Shown here: positions 34,364-46,578 of the stretch, piece after piece
Layout: every line of letters begins with the position of its first letter
Position numbering within the stretch: position 1 is the first letter of the stretch
Source of the DNA: Haematobia irritans
Lineage: Eukaryota; Arthropoda; Insecta; Diptera; Muscidae
NCBI RefSeq assembly: GCF_050003625.1
Contig: NC_134398.1
Coordinates: 86,367,983-86,431,982, forward strand
DNA: 64,000 nucleotides
Direction: 5' to 3'
Made by a program: the position numbers and the translations under genes
The notes under the pieces: model-generated
What the model saw: only the letters and a program-made list of their open reading frames with translations
Told to the model about the DNA's origin: nothing
Database searches by the model: none

Positions 34364-35370
34364 TACACCCTCAAAAAAATCGCTTCAGTAACATATACCC
34401 CAAACACATTTTGCTTCAAACATATATATTTTCAGAATTGGTCCAAACAAAATATTGTTTGTATTGTTCAAACATAGTATGTTTTACCTTAGGGCATACA
34501 CTGGTAGAAAAAAATTTTAGTGAAATTTTCTTTTGTGTGGATATAGTTTTAAGGCGCCAATTCCATTACTTCCATTATTTTACTTGCAGCATCCCAGCAA
34601 AAAAAAAGCGTCGCCAAAAAAGTAATGAAAATTTTCTTTTTTGGATCCGGAAGTGGTGCAAAATTGACGCAGAAGCGATGAATTTAACATGGGCTTGTCA
34701 TAGGACGAAAGTCCTCCATTTCAACAGCCGGTGCACTGAATTTGCATCACTTCTTTAGGTGTGATCCGAATTCAATGTTTTGGATGTAAATTAAAAAAAT
34801 TCTGTAATATTTTGGCAAATAAATATATTTTATATTTTTTTTATTATTTTTAATGGATTCTAATTCCTGCTTGACCTGAAATATTTTCAAAAATTCACAA
34901 TTTTTTCAGATTGGATTTAACATTTTTGTCGACAAAATTTTTAACCAATTTGAAACAAAAAAAGTTAAAATTACTTATAAAAATATGAAAAAACATGTTA
35001 TAAAAAATTAAATAAAAAGATAGTTAAAATAAAGAACATCATTGGGAGTACATCTTCTGGAAGTGCTTTTAAAGTTGTGCCTTTGATAGAACTTCCAAAT
35101 TTTTTTTGTTGGGATACTCTCTATGTCTCTCTTTCTAAACATATATATGTTTATAGGCTATTCCAAAATTAATATATGTTTGCATCTAAGCATATTATAT
35201 TTACAAATATTTTATGTTCTAACATATTAACATATATGTCCCAAACATGTTATGCTAGTTTATGAACATTATATGCTTGCACTTAAAAATATTGTGTTAA
35301 AAAAGTTGAATTCAAAACATATAATTTTTACACCCAAACATATGAAAAACAGTCTTTTTCGTCCGTGTAT
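34364..35370 (-). repeat. fam-A2 element, interrupted by a MITE
   Basis: The left end is TACACCCTCAAAAAAATCGC and the right end AACAGTCTTTTTCGTCCGTG. It shares the terminal ~25 bp with fam-A, but the interior differs (GGCGCCAATT block) and the T1/T2 pair is absent. The MITE at 34593-35113 is inserted in it. Confidence 0.6.
34593..35113. mobile_element. fam-E MITE, CCCAGCAAAAAAA ends
   Basis: A 521-bp element starting CCCAGCAAAAAAAAAGCGTC and ending TTTTTTTGTTGGG. It is a diverged, oppositely oriented relative of the copy at 49285-49858: shared GCGTCGC/GCGACGC, GAAGTGGTGCAAAATTGACG and AAAGCACTTCC blocks. The 34411-34758 frame across it is not a gene. Confidence 0.75.
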
Positions 35371-36259
35371 ATATGTTTACTCGAAATTTGTAAATTTATA
35401 TATGTTTAAATTCACACATATTATTTTTATGAAACATTCATGCCCCAAACATAATATATTCTAACATATTAAAATATATGTACCAAACATTTTGTGCTAG
35501 TTTAGGAACATTACATGTTTGCACTTTAATATATTGTGCCCGAAGCATATTTTGTTTATATCGGAACATATGAAAAACATATTTTTGTAACAGTGTACTA
35601 GAGGGTTGCATTGAATAACTTTTCACTGCATGAATGAAATTCCCCTTCTCTTGGAGCCCGAACACGCAAACAGAACACGTATACGCAAACAAATTATTCT
35701 TTCCTCTCAAACAAAATTGTAGACAAACAAAGTTGGTTTCTTATTTGTTTTTCGCTGTAAGGAAGATTATTTGGAACAATTCCATAAAGACTAACTTAAA
35801 AAAAAAATGTTTTCTGGCTAATTGCATTTCCCTCACATCTTTCTCACTTCCATGAGGTTTTTTAGTTCTTAGCACCTTTTTCTGTAATACAAACAATGTA
35901 GAAGAAATTATTCGATTTTATAATTTTTTTGAATTTAACCTTTCGAACCGAGGACCATGCAATTTGTAAGCCAACACTGAGTTATGTAGCTGTTATTGTT
36001 ATCAATAGAAAATTATCCATAACAGTTATATTTATATAGCATAGCATTAGGCGCCCACGAACCGATTAAACAAACTTTATTTAACAAAAACATACATTTA
36101 GTTGGATACCATGGACCAGTGGTTGCTACGTCCGCCTTGCATGCCAAGGGTCATGGGTTCGATCCCTGCTTCCACCGAACACCAAAAAGTTTTTTATTTT
36201 ATTTTTTTACATATGTAGGTTCGGAAGATTCCAAAAATTCTACTATATTAAATTTTTAC
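35371..36259 (-). repeat. fam-A fragments with decayed tRNA-like pair
   Basis: 35371-35597 is a fam-A end (ATATGTTTACTCGAAATTTG ... TTTTTGTAACAGTG). 35598-35820 is unassigned. 35821-36259 carries the T1 relic (minus, ~35943-35992) and T2 (plus, 36115-36180) and the ATTCTACTATATTAAATTTT block, which the rosa-like element then interrupts. Confidence 0.6.
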
Positions 36260-36261
36260 TA

Positions 36262-37194
36262 AAGGGTGATTTGTTAAGAGCTTGATAACTTTTTTTTTAA
36301 AAAAAACGCATAAAATTTGCAAAATCTCATCGGTTCTTTATTTGAAACGTTAGATTGGTCCATGACATTTACTTTTTGAAGATAATTTCATTTAAATGTT
36401 GACCGCGGCTGCGTCTTAGGTGGTCCATTCGGAAAGTCCAATTTTGGGCAACTTTTTCGAGCATTTCGGCCGGAATAGCCCGAATTTCTTCGGAAATGTT
36501 GTCTTCCAAAGCTGGAATAGTTGCTGGCTTATTTCTGTAGACTTTAGACTTGACGTAGCCCCACAAAAAATAGTCTAAAGGCGTCAAATCGCATGATCTT
36601 GGTGGCCAACTTACCGGTCCATTTCTTGAGATGAATTGTTCTCCGAAGTTTTCCCTCAAAATGGCCATAGAATCGCGAGCTGTGTGGCATGTAGCGCCAT
36701 CTTGTTGAAACCACATGTCAACCAAGTTCAGTTCTTCCATTTTTGGCAACAAAAAGTTTGTTAGCATCGAACGATAGCGATCGCCATTCACCGTAACGTT
36801 GCGTCCAACAGCATCTTTGAAAAAATACGGTCCAATGATTCCACCAGCGTACAAACCACACCAAACAGTGCATTTTTCGGGATGCATGGGCAGTTCTTGA
36901 ACGGCTTCTGGTTGCTCTTCACTCCAAATGCGGCAATTTTGCTTATTTACGTAGCCATTCAACCAGAAATGAGCCTCATCGCTGAACAAAATTTGTCGAT
37001 AAAAAAGCGGATTTTCTGCCACTGATTTTGGTAATAAAATTCAATGATTTGCAAGCGTTGCTCGTTAGTAAGTCTATTCATGATGAAATGTCAAAGCATA
37101 CTGAGCATCTTTCTCTTTGACACCATGTCTGAAATCCCACGTGATCTGTCAAATACTAATGCATGAAAATTCTAACCTCAAAAGAATCACCCTT
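36262..37194 (-). mobile_element. Rosa-like transposon, internally deleted copy
   Basis: A 933-bp element with ends AAGGGTGATT / AATCACCCTT and TA at 36260-36261 and 37195-37196. It encodes the catalytic half of the transposase and a short N-terminal piece, joined at a deletion that also breaks frame. It is more intact in the catalytic region than the copy at 10842-13563. Confidence 0.85.
36369..37022 (-). pseudogene. DD41D-type transposase, N-terminally deleted
   Basis: A 217-residue frame with the whole catalytic core: Asp15 in ILFSDEAHF, VNKQNCRIW, VWCGLYAGGIIGPYFF, VTVNGDRYR, Asp108 in WFQQDGATCH, and PPRSCDLTPLDYFLWGYVK. If the third acid is Asp150 (PLDYF, the position used in mariner), the spacing is 41 residues, as in rosa elements; Asp145 would give 36. 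Upstream the frame has no ATG. A separate minus-strand piece at about 37020-37085 (MNRLTNEQRLQIIEFYYQNQ) is the true N-terminus, out of frame with the core. The helix-turn-helix region between them is deleted, so the copy cannot make active transposase. Confidence 0.85.
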
Positions 37195-38345
37195 TATGAA
37201 CTGGGTTCGATCCCTGCTTCGACCGACACCATTTTTTTATTTTTGTTTTACATATATTTTTTACGTATATTCCAGATAGTTCGGAAAATCCCGAAAAGGT
37301 GTTCAACATTACATACTACTATATTAAATTTTTACTACGAATCTGTAAAATGTGTCTTATTAAAGACTTAAAGTCAGAAAAGAACAGTGCTTGATATAAA
37401 CGAAATGGACTGTGTTGTTGGTTCAAAAATATTTTTTTTCGGGACACGTTTTCCAAACGTTTTTTTTCTTTGAATAATAATAACTATTTACTAATATTTA
37501 TTGAATAATATCCGCACAACAAGTTAGAGAGTAGAATTCGATAATTTTTCAAATTTTACCTTGCATATCAGACGGAGAATAGAATCGCCGACCATACAGT
37601 TTGCAAGGAAACACATTATCCACTGTGTCAAGTAGCCGTTACTGTCATTGACATACAATTATCTCTAGTCAAACAGTTCTATTAATAGACCAGATTGTGG
37701 GGCACACACAACTGATTGAAAGGAACTTTTTTGAGGAAATTAAACCCTTTTCTTACAAACGACGTACAAATAATGTAACTTTATTCCAAAATTGTTCGTA
37801 AAATTTCAAAATCATGTTCGACATTGCATAGTACTACATTGTACTAATAGTAGGACACCATATGGTATATGCCTTATTTATGACATAGAGCCAGAATTAA
37901 ACTGTGATTTTGGAACAGAACGTATTTTTTATTCCAAAAATAAATTCTTCAACTTTTCGAAAAATTCAAAACAGTGTAACAAAAGAACAACGCTTACAAC
38001 ACCCTTTTCCAACCTTTGTGTGAAGAGAACCGTTGTTTATTAAATACCTATAATTACTATCCGCAACAATAATATTCAAAATCGTGCACCGTCAAATAGG
38101 GATATCGGTCAAGATACAGAGGCGGCCCAAGAAGTCAATAGAGAGATCGGGATATATAGGGACTATACCAACACTTGGACCGAATTACATCATATTCGGT
38201 ACACTTATTCATGCACATAACAACATTTTAAGGGCCATGAAATGTTGTTATGTCTCGACAACAGGTGAATCTCTCTCCATTGCTCTGAAATCGTAGCTCC
38301 CCACACTGACAGAAATAAATGTATATTTGGCATCACAAACACCCA
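37195..38345. repeat. Decayed fam-A pieces and one fam-B unit
   Basis: 37197-37232 repeats the T2 B-box end (GGGTTCGATCCCTGCTTCGA), and 37560-37640 is a degenerate T1 on the minus strand. 38090-38300 is a lone fam-B unit (AGAGATCGGGATATATAGGG ... TTGGACCGA). The rest is unassigned AT-rich DNA with short frames (37792-38043, 38084-38296) that I do not consider genes. Confidence 0.5.
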
Positions 38346-40119
38346 TACACTGTTAGAAAAATATGTTTTTCATATGTTCCGATATAAACAAAATGTGTTT
38401 CGGGAACAATTTTAAAACACAATATATTCAAGTGCAAACATGTAATGTTCCTAAACTAACACTAAATGTTTAGGAAATCTATGTTAATATGTTAGAATAT
38501 ATTATGTTTGGGGCATGAATGTTTCATAAAAATCATATGTGTGAATGAATTTACAAATTTCGAGTAAACATATATATGTTGTGATATTTCATTCAGAGAG
38601 CGACAGAGAGAAAGTATAGAGAAAGAAATATAGATGGAAACCGCGAGAGTTGACGAAAGATATCAACATAACACAGCGAAAGAATCAAAAGAGAACAATT
38701 TCTGTGAAACCGATTGTATGTTGTTTCTGAAAACTCTTTTATGATAAGGCCAAAAAATTGATATGCTTAAGTCTAAATGTTATTTAATTTGAATAAATAG
38801 AATAGACATTCCAAGAGAATAGACATTTGAAAAACAAACAGCATATGATTTCGCCTTGAGAGCAGCATTTTATGTATGTGTGGACATGTGTTTTGTTTAT
38901 CATTTTGGCATTATGGGCACAATTTTTTTCTTGGTTCGTTAAAAGAAATCAGGGGTCATCATAAAAATAACGAAAGGGCACTATACTATTTTTAGAGTTG
39001 GGACAGTAAAATGAAATAAGGAGAAAATAGTGAAAAATTACATAGTAAAATGTATAAAAACAAAGTATAGTTTCTCTTTATTAATAAGTAGTCCATGAGG
39101 AGTTGACGGACACCTTCAAATATAAAAGCGGGCATTAAGTTTGAGTTTTGCAGCTAAAACAATTTAAAAAGTTTATATTCTTTAAATGAATTATTAAAGA
39201 ACAAGTATATACGGCCGTAAGTTCGGCCAGGCCGAATCTTAAATACCCACCACTATGAATCAAATATAATAGTTTACTTTGAAAACTCTTCGTCGTATCT
39301 ATATACTTGATAATATATAGAATTTTAGGGGGTTTGATAACAAATCTTCTCCCAAGTAAGTCAGTTCCCGAAGACAAACTTTAAAGATTTTACCTATGAA
39401 GACCAGATCAGATTCTGGATTTATGAGAACCAATTTTGTTTGAGTTTTAGAGAATTATAAACATATCGTGTATATGATGAAATTACGCCTTGATTTGAAA
39501 TCTTAAATCTGTAGATTTTTTTCGCCATTATTTAAACAAATACGATGAGTTAAATCTGGAAATTCTACTTTCAGTTTCAAGCAATTTTCATGACCTTCAT
39601 GGTCAGAAGTGTTTTCTTTTTTGAGAAACGTAATTTTAGACAAGCAAAGTTTTTTTGACACAAATTTTAGAGACAATCGTTGAATAAACGAAAATACTTT
39701 ATAAGAACAGGAAATTTCGTTTGTCTAAAATTTCATTATAGATTACTAATTTCCAGCAAATCGTATAAAAACTACGGATTCTAGAAGCCCAAGTAATAAA
39801 GCCGGGAGATCGATATATATTGGGGCTATACCAAAACATGGACCGATAGGCATCATTTGCTACTCACATATTTGTGATCTTAAAATACCTCCAGATTTTC
39901 AATTTCTAACAAATCGGCTAAAACATATAGTCTCTAGACGCCCAAGAAGAAAAAATCGAGAGATCAGTATATATGGGGGTTATACCAAAAAATTGACTTC
40001 GATATACCTCAATTTCGGCACACTTATTAGTGGCCTAAAAGTACATCTCGATTTCGAATTTTAAGAAAATCGGGTAATAAATAAAGTTTATAGAAGCTCA
40101 AGAATTTCAGGCAAATCGG

Positions 40120-42008
40120 ATGGTAAATATAGTTTCTAGAAGCCCAAGAAGCAAAATCGGGAGATCGGTCTATATGGGGGCTATGCCAAAACATGGACCG
40201 ATGGGCACCATTTTCGACACACCTTTTTATGGTCCCAAAAGAACTCTAGATTTTCAATTTCAGGAAAATCGGATAGAAAATATAGTTTCTAGAAGCCCAA
40301 GAAGCAAAATCGGGAGATCAGTCTATATGGGGGCTATACCAAAACATGGACCGATGCGCACCATTTTCGGCACACCTTTTTATGGTCCTCAAATACTTCT
40401 TGATTTCATATTTCAGGCAAATCGGATGGTAAATATAGTTTTTAGAAGACCTAGAAGCAAAATCGGGAGATCGGTCTATATGGGGGCTATACCAAAACAT
40501 GAACCGATGGGCACCATTTTCGGCATACCTTTTTATGGTCCTCAAATACCTCTATATTTCCAATTTCAGGCAAATTGGATAAAAACTACGGTTTTTATAG
40601 GCCCAAGACTCCAAATCGGGAGGTTGGTTTATATGGGGGCTATATCAAGACTAGAGATGTGCGCGTGACACGAAATTTTCGTGACACGCGTGATTCACGC
40701 GTGAATCACGTGAGTCGTGAACAAAATTTGAAGGAACTCTCGTGAATGTGCGTGAATGGGACTAAAATGAATATGTTGTGCGTGGACGTACGTGAGAAAT
40801 AAAATCGGTTCGTGAGTGTGCGTCAATAAAATTTCTGCAAAATCACGCTCACGAAAAAAATCAATATTTATTCATACTCGTACATAAATTGAAATTAATT
40901 TAGCTCTCGAACTATATTCTATATTTGAATTTTGTTACCTTTCCTGATTTCCGTTTGGGAAATGTTATGAGTCTCGTGAATTGGTCGTGAATCACGTAAA
41001 TTGTCGTGAATCGTGCGTGAGTGTGAGTCTTTAAAAGTAGTTCGTTCGTGAGTACTGGTTTTAATTTCGTGAATGTGCGTGAGTGGGATTGGCTACCACA
41101 CGTATCGTGCCTGAGCGTGCGTGAATAAACATTTTGCTTCGTGAATGTGCGTGAGTGTGATTGAAATTTCAGTCACGCGCACACCTCTAATCAAGACATT
41201 GCCCGATACGGACCATTTTCGACACACCTATTTACGGTCGCAAAATACCTCTAGATTTACTGTTTCTAGACGCGTAAGAAGCAAAATCGGGAGATCGGTC
41301 TATATGGGGGCTATACCAAAACATGGACCGATACGGACCATTTTTAACATACCTCTTTACAGTCCCACAATACCTCTAGATTTTCAATTTCAGACAAATC
41401 GGATAGAAAATATTGTTTCTAGACGCGTAAGAAGCAAAATCGGGAGATCGGTCTATATGGGGGCTATACCAAAACATGGACCGATACGGACCATTTTCGA
41501 CACACCTCTTTATAGTCCCACAATACCTCTAGATTTCCAATTTCAGGCAAATCGGATGGTAAATATAGTTTCTAGACGCCCAAGAAGCAAAATCGGGAGA
41601 TCGGTCTATATGGGGGCTATACCAAAACATGGACCGATATGGACCATTTTCGACACACTTCTTTATGGTTCCAAAATACCTCTAGATTTCCAATTTCAGG
41701 CAAATCGGAAGGTAAATATAGTTTCTAGACGCCCAAGAAGCAAAATCGGGAGATCGGTCTATATGGGGGCTATACCAAAACATGGACCGACACTCACCAT
41801 TTTTGGCACACCTCTTCAAGGTCCCAAAATATCTCTAGATTTTCAATTTCGCGCAAATTGGATGAAAACTACGGTTCGGTTTATATGGGGGCTATACCAA
41901 AACATGGCCCGATATAGCCAATCTTCGAACTTGACCTGCGCGCAGACAAAAGACGATTCTGTGCCAAATTTCAGGACGATAGCTCCATTATTGAATGCTG
42001 TAGCGTGA
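40120..42008 (+). repeat. 153-bp tandem array with conserved open frame
   Basis: The anchor GAGATCGG occurs at 40161, 40314, 40467 and 40620 (last one diverged), then at 41291, 41444, 41597 and 41750: all steps are exactly 153 bp, i.e. 51 codons. Frames of 182 residues (40120-40668) and 287 residues (from 41145) therefore pass through several units without stops and repeat a ~51-residue peptide (RSKIGRSVYMGAIPKHGP ...). No known domain. I treat them as repeat-derived, not proven proteins. Confidence 0.8.
40652..41189. mobile_element. hAT-type MITE rich in CGTGA motifs
   Basis: A 538-bp element with inverted ends TAGAGATGTGCGCGTGAC / GTCACGCGCACACCTCTA (17 of 18 pair) and the 8-bp target duplication ATCAAGAC at 40644-40651 and 41190-41197. 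The interior is largely CGTGA/TCACG motifs (GTGCGTGA, GTGAATCACG). Such clustered subterminal motifs are typical transposase-binding sites in hAT elements; binding is inferred. Confidence 0.92.
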
Positions 42009-42318
42009 TTACAACAGACAGCCAGACAGACAGACAGACGGACAGACGGACATGCTTATATCGTCTTAGAATTTCTCCCTGATTAAGAATATATATACTT
42101 TATATAGTCGGAAATCGATATTTCGATGCGTTACAAACGGAATGACAAACTTATTATACCCCGTCACCATTCTATGGTGGTGGGTATAAAAATAAAAGGC
42201 ATTTTAGAGCGATGGTGTTAAATGCTAGTAAAAAACTGTTCACGCCAGTTTTTTGTTACAAAATTGTTATTTTTGCAACAAAAAAAATATTTTATCCAAA
42301 AATCAGTAAATTTCGTTT

Positions 42319-45300
42319 ATATCAAGCACTGTTACTGACTATAAATCTTTAATAACCCACATTTCGAAGTTTCATTATAAAAATCTAATATAGTATAAAT
42401 ATAAATGTGTAAATTAAAAAAATTGGCGTTCGGTCGGAGCAGGGATTGAACCCACGACCCTTTGCATGCAAGACAGACATGCTAACCACTGCTCCACGTG
42501 ACAAACAAATGTATGTTTCTGTTAAATAATGTTATGTTTGCATGGGCTCGTGGGCGCTGCACACTATGCTATATAAATGTAACTTACAACGATAATTATC
42601 TACTGGTGACTATAACAGCTACGTAGTCCAGTGGATAGTGTGTTGTCTTCGATTCTCCGTGCAGGCGGAAGGTACAATTTAAAAAATTTATAAAAGTGAA
42701 TAATTTCTTCAACATTATTTGTATTACAGAACAAGTAAGTAAAGTAGAAAGTCGGGCGGGGCCGACTATATCATACCCTAAACCACCATTACATAATTAG
42801 TAATCATAAGCATTTGTGGGGTAACATATAGGTCTGGGAGATAAACCGCAGTTGCATATTTAAGAAAATTAAGGGGTACATGTCTATGGGTGCTTTGTGT
42901 CAATCTGACTATAGCTCATAGTCAATGTTGCCAGGGAAAATGTTCGGTTTACCCTACAAGGACAAAAAAAGTTCCCTACTTTCCCATACATTCCCAAACA
43001 ATTTTCCCTACTATATTTTTCGTTAAATTTAAAAAATTTTACAAAACAAAAATGGTTCTGAGTACTTTATTATCTTAAAACATGAATATGCAACGTATAT
43101 AACTTAGAATATAAATTTGTATTACCACCACAGTTGGTAGAATTCTACCCAAATTAGTAACCTTTTTTGTTAAATCTCTATAAAAATAAAATTTTGGAAA
43201 AAGTTTCTATAAACATTTTTGTGAGAAATTTTGCTATAGAAATAAAATTTTGACAATAAATTCTATAGAAATAAAATTTTGAGAAAAAATTCCACAGGAA
43301 TAAAATTTTGAGAAAATTTTTTATAGAAAAAATATTTTGAAAAAAATTTCTATAGAAATACAATTTTGACAAAATGTTCTATAGAAATAAAATGTTGACA
43401 AAATTTTCTACAGGAATAAAGTTTACCACACATTGTTAAAGATCAAGCCTTGCCGGCTTCTAATTTCCTCCTCTAGAGCCACCAAAATGTAAAAATTATT
43501 AGAAATTTTGTTGAGTGAAAATGTCCCTACATTGTGGTCCTAGGTCCCTACAAGACGCTTAATATTAGAAAAACCCTACATATAGGGAATTTCCCCTACT
43601 GGCTGTGTTGATATTGCGCCTACGGGGTTAGTATGCCACTAATATTAAGCCCATTATTAAAAAAGAGAAAATCGTTAAATTAGTGTGGGTAATAACTACA
43701 AATTTGTAAAAATCGAGCAATATTCTTATGTAAGAGCTACAAGTACGTATAAGTACACGCTCACAAAAAATCGCTTCTGTAACATATACTCCCAAACATA
43801 TTTTGCTTCAAGCATATACATTTTTGGGTATTGCCCAAACATTATCTCTTCCAATATATAATATGTTTGAAAGCATATTGGTCTAAACAATATATGTTTG
43901 GGTAGTCTAAGTTCCAAACATTTTGTATTTTTGCATCCAAATTCAATAATGTTGTCTTCCAAAAAACAATATGTTATTATGTGAACATATAATATGTTTG
44001 GAAGCATTTTGCACCCAAAAATATTATATGCTTAAAAAAAATTCTCCCAAACAATATTGTGCTCAAAATTTTATTCATTTATTTATATATTTACAATCAT
44101 AATGAATTATGAAAATAAACAGGTAATATAGGTGCTAACAACATAGGTTTTCGACCTGAATGCTCAAAATTTTGTTTCTGCCTAATTGTATATTCTCCCA
44201 CATCTTTCTCACTTCCACGAGATTTTTTAGTTCTTAGCACCTTTTTCTGTAATACAAACATTGTAGAAGAAATTATTCAATTGTATGATTTTTTTTATTT
44301 TAATTTTACCTTTTGCTGGACGAGGATTCGAACAGCGGACCACACAGTTTGTAAGGATCAAAGAAGTAGCAGATCAATTGCCCAAGGAAAAATAAAATGT
44401 TAATTTTGTAATAACAAGCAACAACCACCAACTTAATTCAATATCGCTATATCACGCACTGTTACTGACTATAAATCTTTAATAACCCACATTTCGAAGT
44501 TTCATTATAAAAATCTAATATAGTATAAATATAAATGTGTAAATTAAAAAAATTGGCGTTCGGTCGGAGCAGGGATTGAACCCACGACCCTTTGCATGCA
44601 AGACAGACATGCTAACCACTGCTCCACGTGACAAACAAATGTATGTTTCTGTTAAATAATGTTATGTTTGCATGGGCTCGTGGGCGCTGCACACTATGCT
44701 ATATAAATGTAACTTACAACGATAATTATCTACTGGTGACTATAACAGCTACGTAGTCCAGTGGATAGTGTGTTGTCTTCGATTCTCCGTGCAGGCGGAA
44801 GGTACAATTTAAAAAATTTATAAAAGTGAATAATTTCTTCAACATTATTTGTATTACAGAACAAGTAAGTAAAGTAGAAAGTCGGGCGGGGCCGACTATA
44901 TCATACCCTAAACCACCATTACATAATTAGTAATCATAAGCATTTGTGGGGTAACATATAGGTCTGGGAGATAAACCGCAGTTGCATATTTAAGAAAATT
45001 AAGGGGTACATGTCTATGGGTGCTTTGTGTCAATCTGACTATAGCTCATAGTCAATGTTGTCAGGGAAAATGTTCGGTTTACCCTACAAGGACAAAAAAA
45101 GTTCCCTACTTTCCCATACATTCCCAAACAATTTTCCCTACTATATTTTTCGTTAAATTTAAAAAATTTTACAAAACAAAAATGGTTCTGAGTACTTTAT
45201 TATCTTAAAACATGAATATGCAACGTATATAACTTAGAATATAAATTTGTATTACCACCACAGTTGGTAGAATTCTACCCAAATTAGTAACCTTTTTTGT

Positions 45301-46578
45301 TAAATCTCTATAAAAATAAAATTTTGGAAAAAGTTTCTATAAACATTTTTGTGAGAAATTTTGCTATAGAAATAAAATTTTGACAATAAATTCTATAGAA
45401 ATAAAATTTTGAGAAAAAATTCCACAGGAATAAAATTTTGAGAAAATTTTTTATAGAAAAAATATTTTGAAAAAAATTTCTATAGAAATACAATTTTGAC
45501 AAAATGTTCTATAGAAATAAAATGTTGACAAAATTTTCTACAGGAATAAAGTTTACCACACATTGTTAAAGATCAAGCCTTGCCGGCTTCTAATTTCCTC
45601 CTCTAGAGCCACCAAAATGTAAAAATTATTAGAAATTTTGTTGAGTGAAAATGTCCCTACATTGTGGTCCTAGGTCCCTACAAGACGCTTAATATTAGAA
45701 AAACCCTACATATAGGGAATTTCCCCTACTGGCTGTGTTGATATTGCGCCTACGGGGTTAGTATGCCACTAATATTAAGCCCATTATTAAAAAAGAGAAA
45801 ATCGTTAAATTAGTGTGGGTAATAACTACAAATTTGTAAAAATCGAGCAATATTCTTATGTAAGAGCTACAAGTACGTATAAGTACACGCTCACAAAAAA
45901 TCGCTTCTGTAACATATACTCCCAAACATATTTTGCTTCAAGCATATACATTTTTGGGTATTGCCCAAACATTATCTCTTCCAATATATAATATGTTTGA
46001 AAGCATATTGGTCTAAACAATATATGTTTGGGTAGTCTAAGTTCCAAACATTTTGTATTTTTGCATCCAAATTCAATAATGTTGTCTTCCAAAAAACAAT
46101 ATGTTATTATGTGAACATATAATATGTTTGGAAGCATTTTGCACCCAAAAATATTATATGCTTAAAAAAAATTCTCCCAAACAATATTGTGCTCAAAATT
46201 TTATTCATTTATTTATATATTTACAATCATAATGAATTATGAAAATAAACAGGTAATATAGGTGCTAACAACATAGGTTTTCGACCTGAATGCTCAAAAT
46301 TTTGTTTCTGCCTAATTGTATATTCTCCCACATCTTTCTCACTTCCACGAGATTTTTTAGTTCTTAGCACCTTTTTCTGTAATACAAACATTGTAGAAGA
46401 AATTATTCAATTGTATGATTTTTTTTATTTTAATTTTACCTTTTGCTGGACGAGGATTCGAACAGCGGACCACACAGTTTGTAAGGATCAAAGAAGTAGC
46501 AGATCAATTGCCCAAGGAAAAATAAAATGTTAATTTTGTAATAACAAGCAACAACCACCAACTTAATTCAATATCGCT
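42319..46578. repeat. 2.13-kb direct tandem duplication
   Basis: 42319-44448 and 44449-46578 are head-to-tail copies with a constant offset of 2130 bp. One difference seen is C/T in GTTGCCAGGG (42929) against GTTGTCAGGG (45059). The unit contains fam-A T2 and damaged T1, a fam-C left end, the minisatellite in reverse, and a reverse fam-A2-like end with a partial T1. Short frames inside (42890, 43178, 43726 and their copies) are not genes. Confidence 0.88.

Larger units (their letters stand above)
39201..42188 (+). mobile_element. fam-B element with 153-bp tandem array
   Basis: It begins ACAAGTATATACGGCCGTAA and ends GTCACCATTCTATGGTGG ... GGGTATA, with a GACAGACAGACGGACAGACG leader module near 42020. 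The interior is a long array of 153-bp units with an hAT MITE inserted at 40652-41189. It lies in the fam-A copy at AAAGA/AAAAT with no duplication beyond the A run. A reverse copy begins at 62758. Confidence 0.75.

Noticed and set aside
34411..34758. 115-residue plus-strand frame
   Set aside because: It crosses the boundary between a fam-A2 repeat and a MITE, so it is a chance fusion.
40120..42008. CRISPR-like or satellite array
   Set aside because: Units of 153 bp are contiguous with no spacers and lie inside a dispersed element; eukaryotic context.
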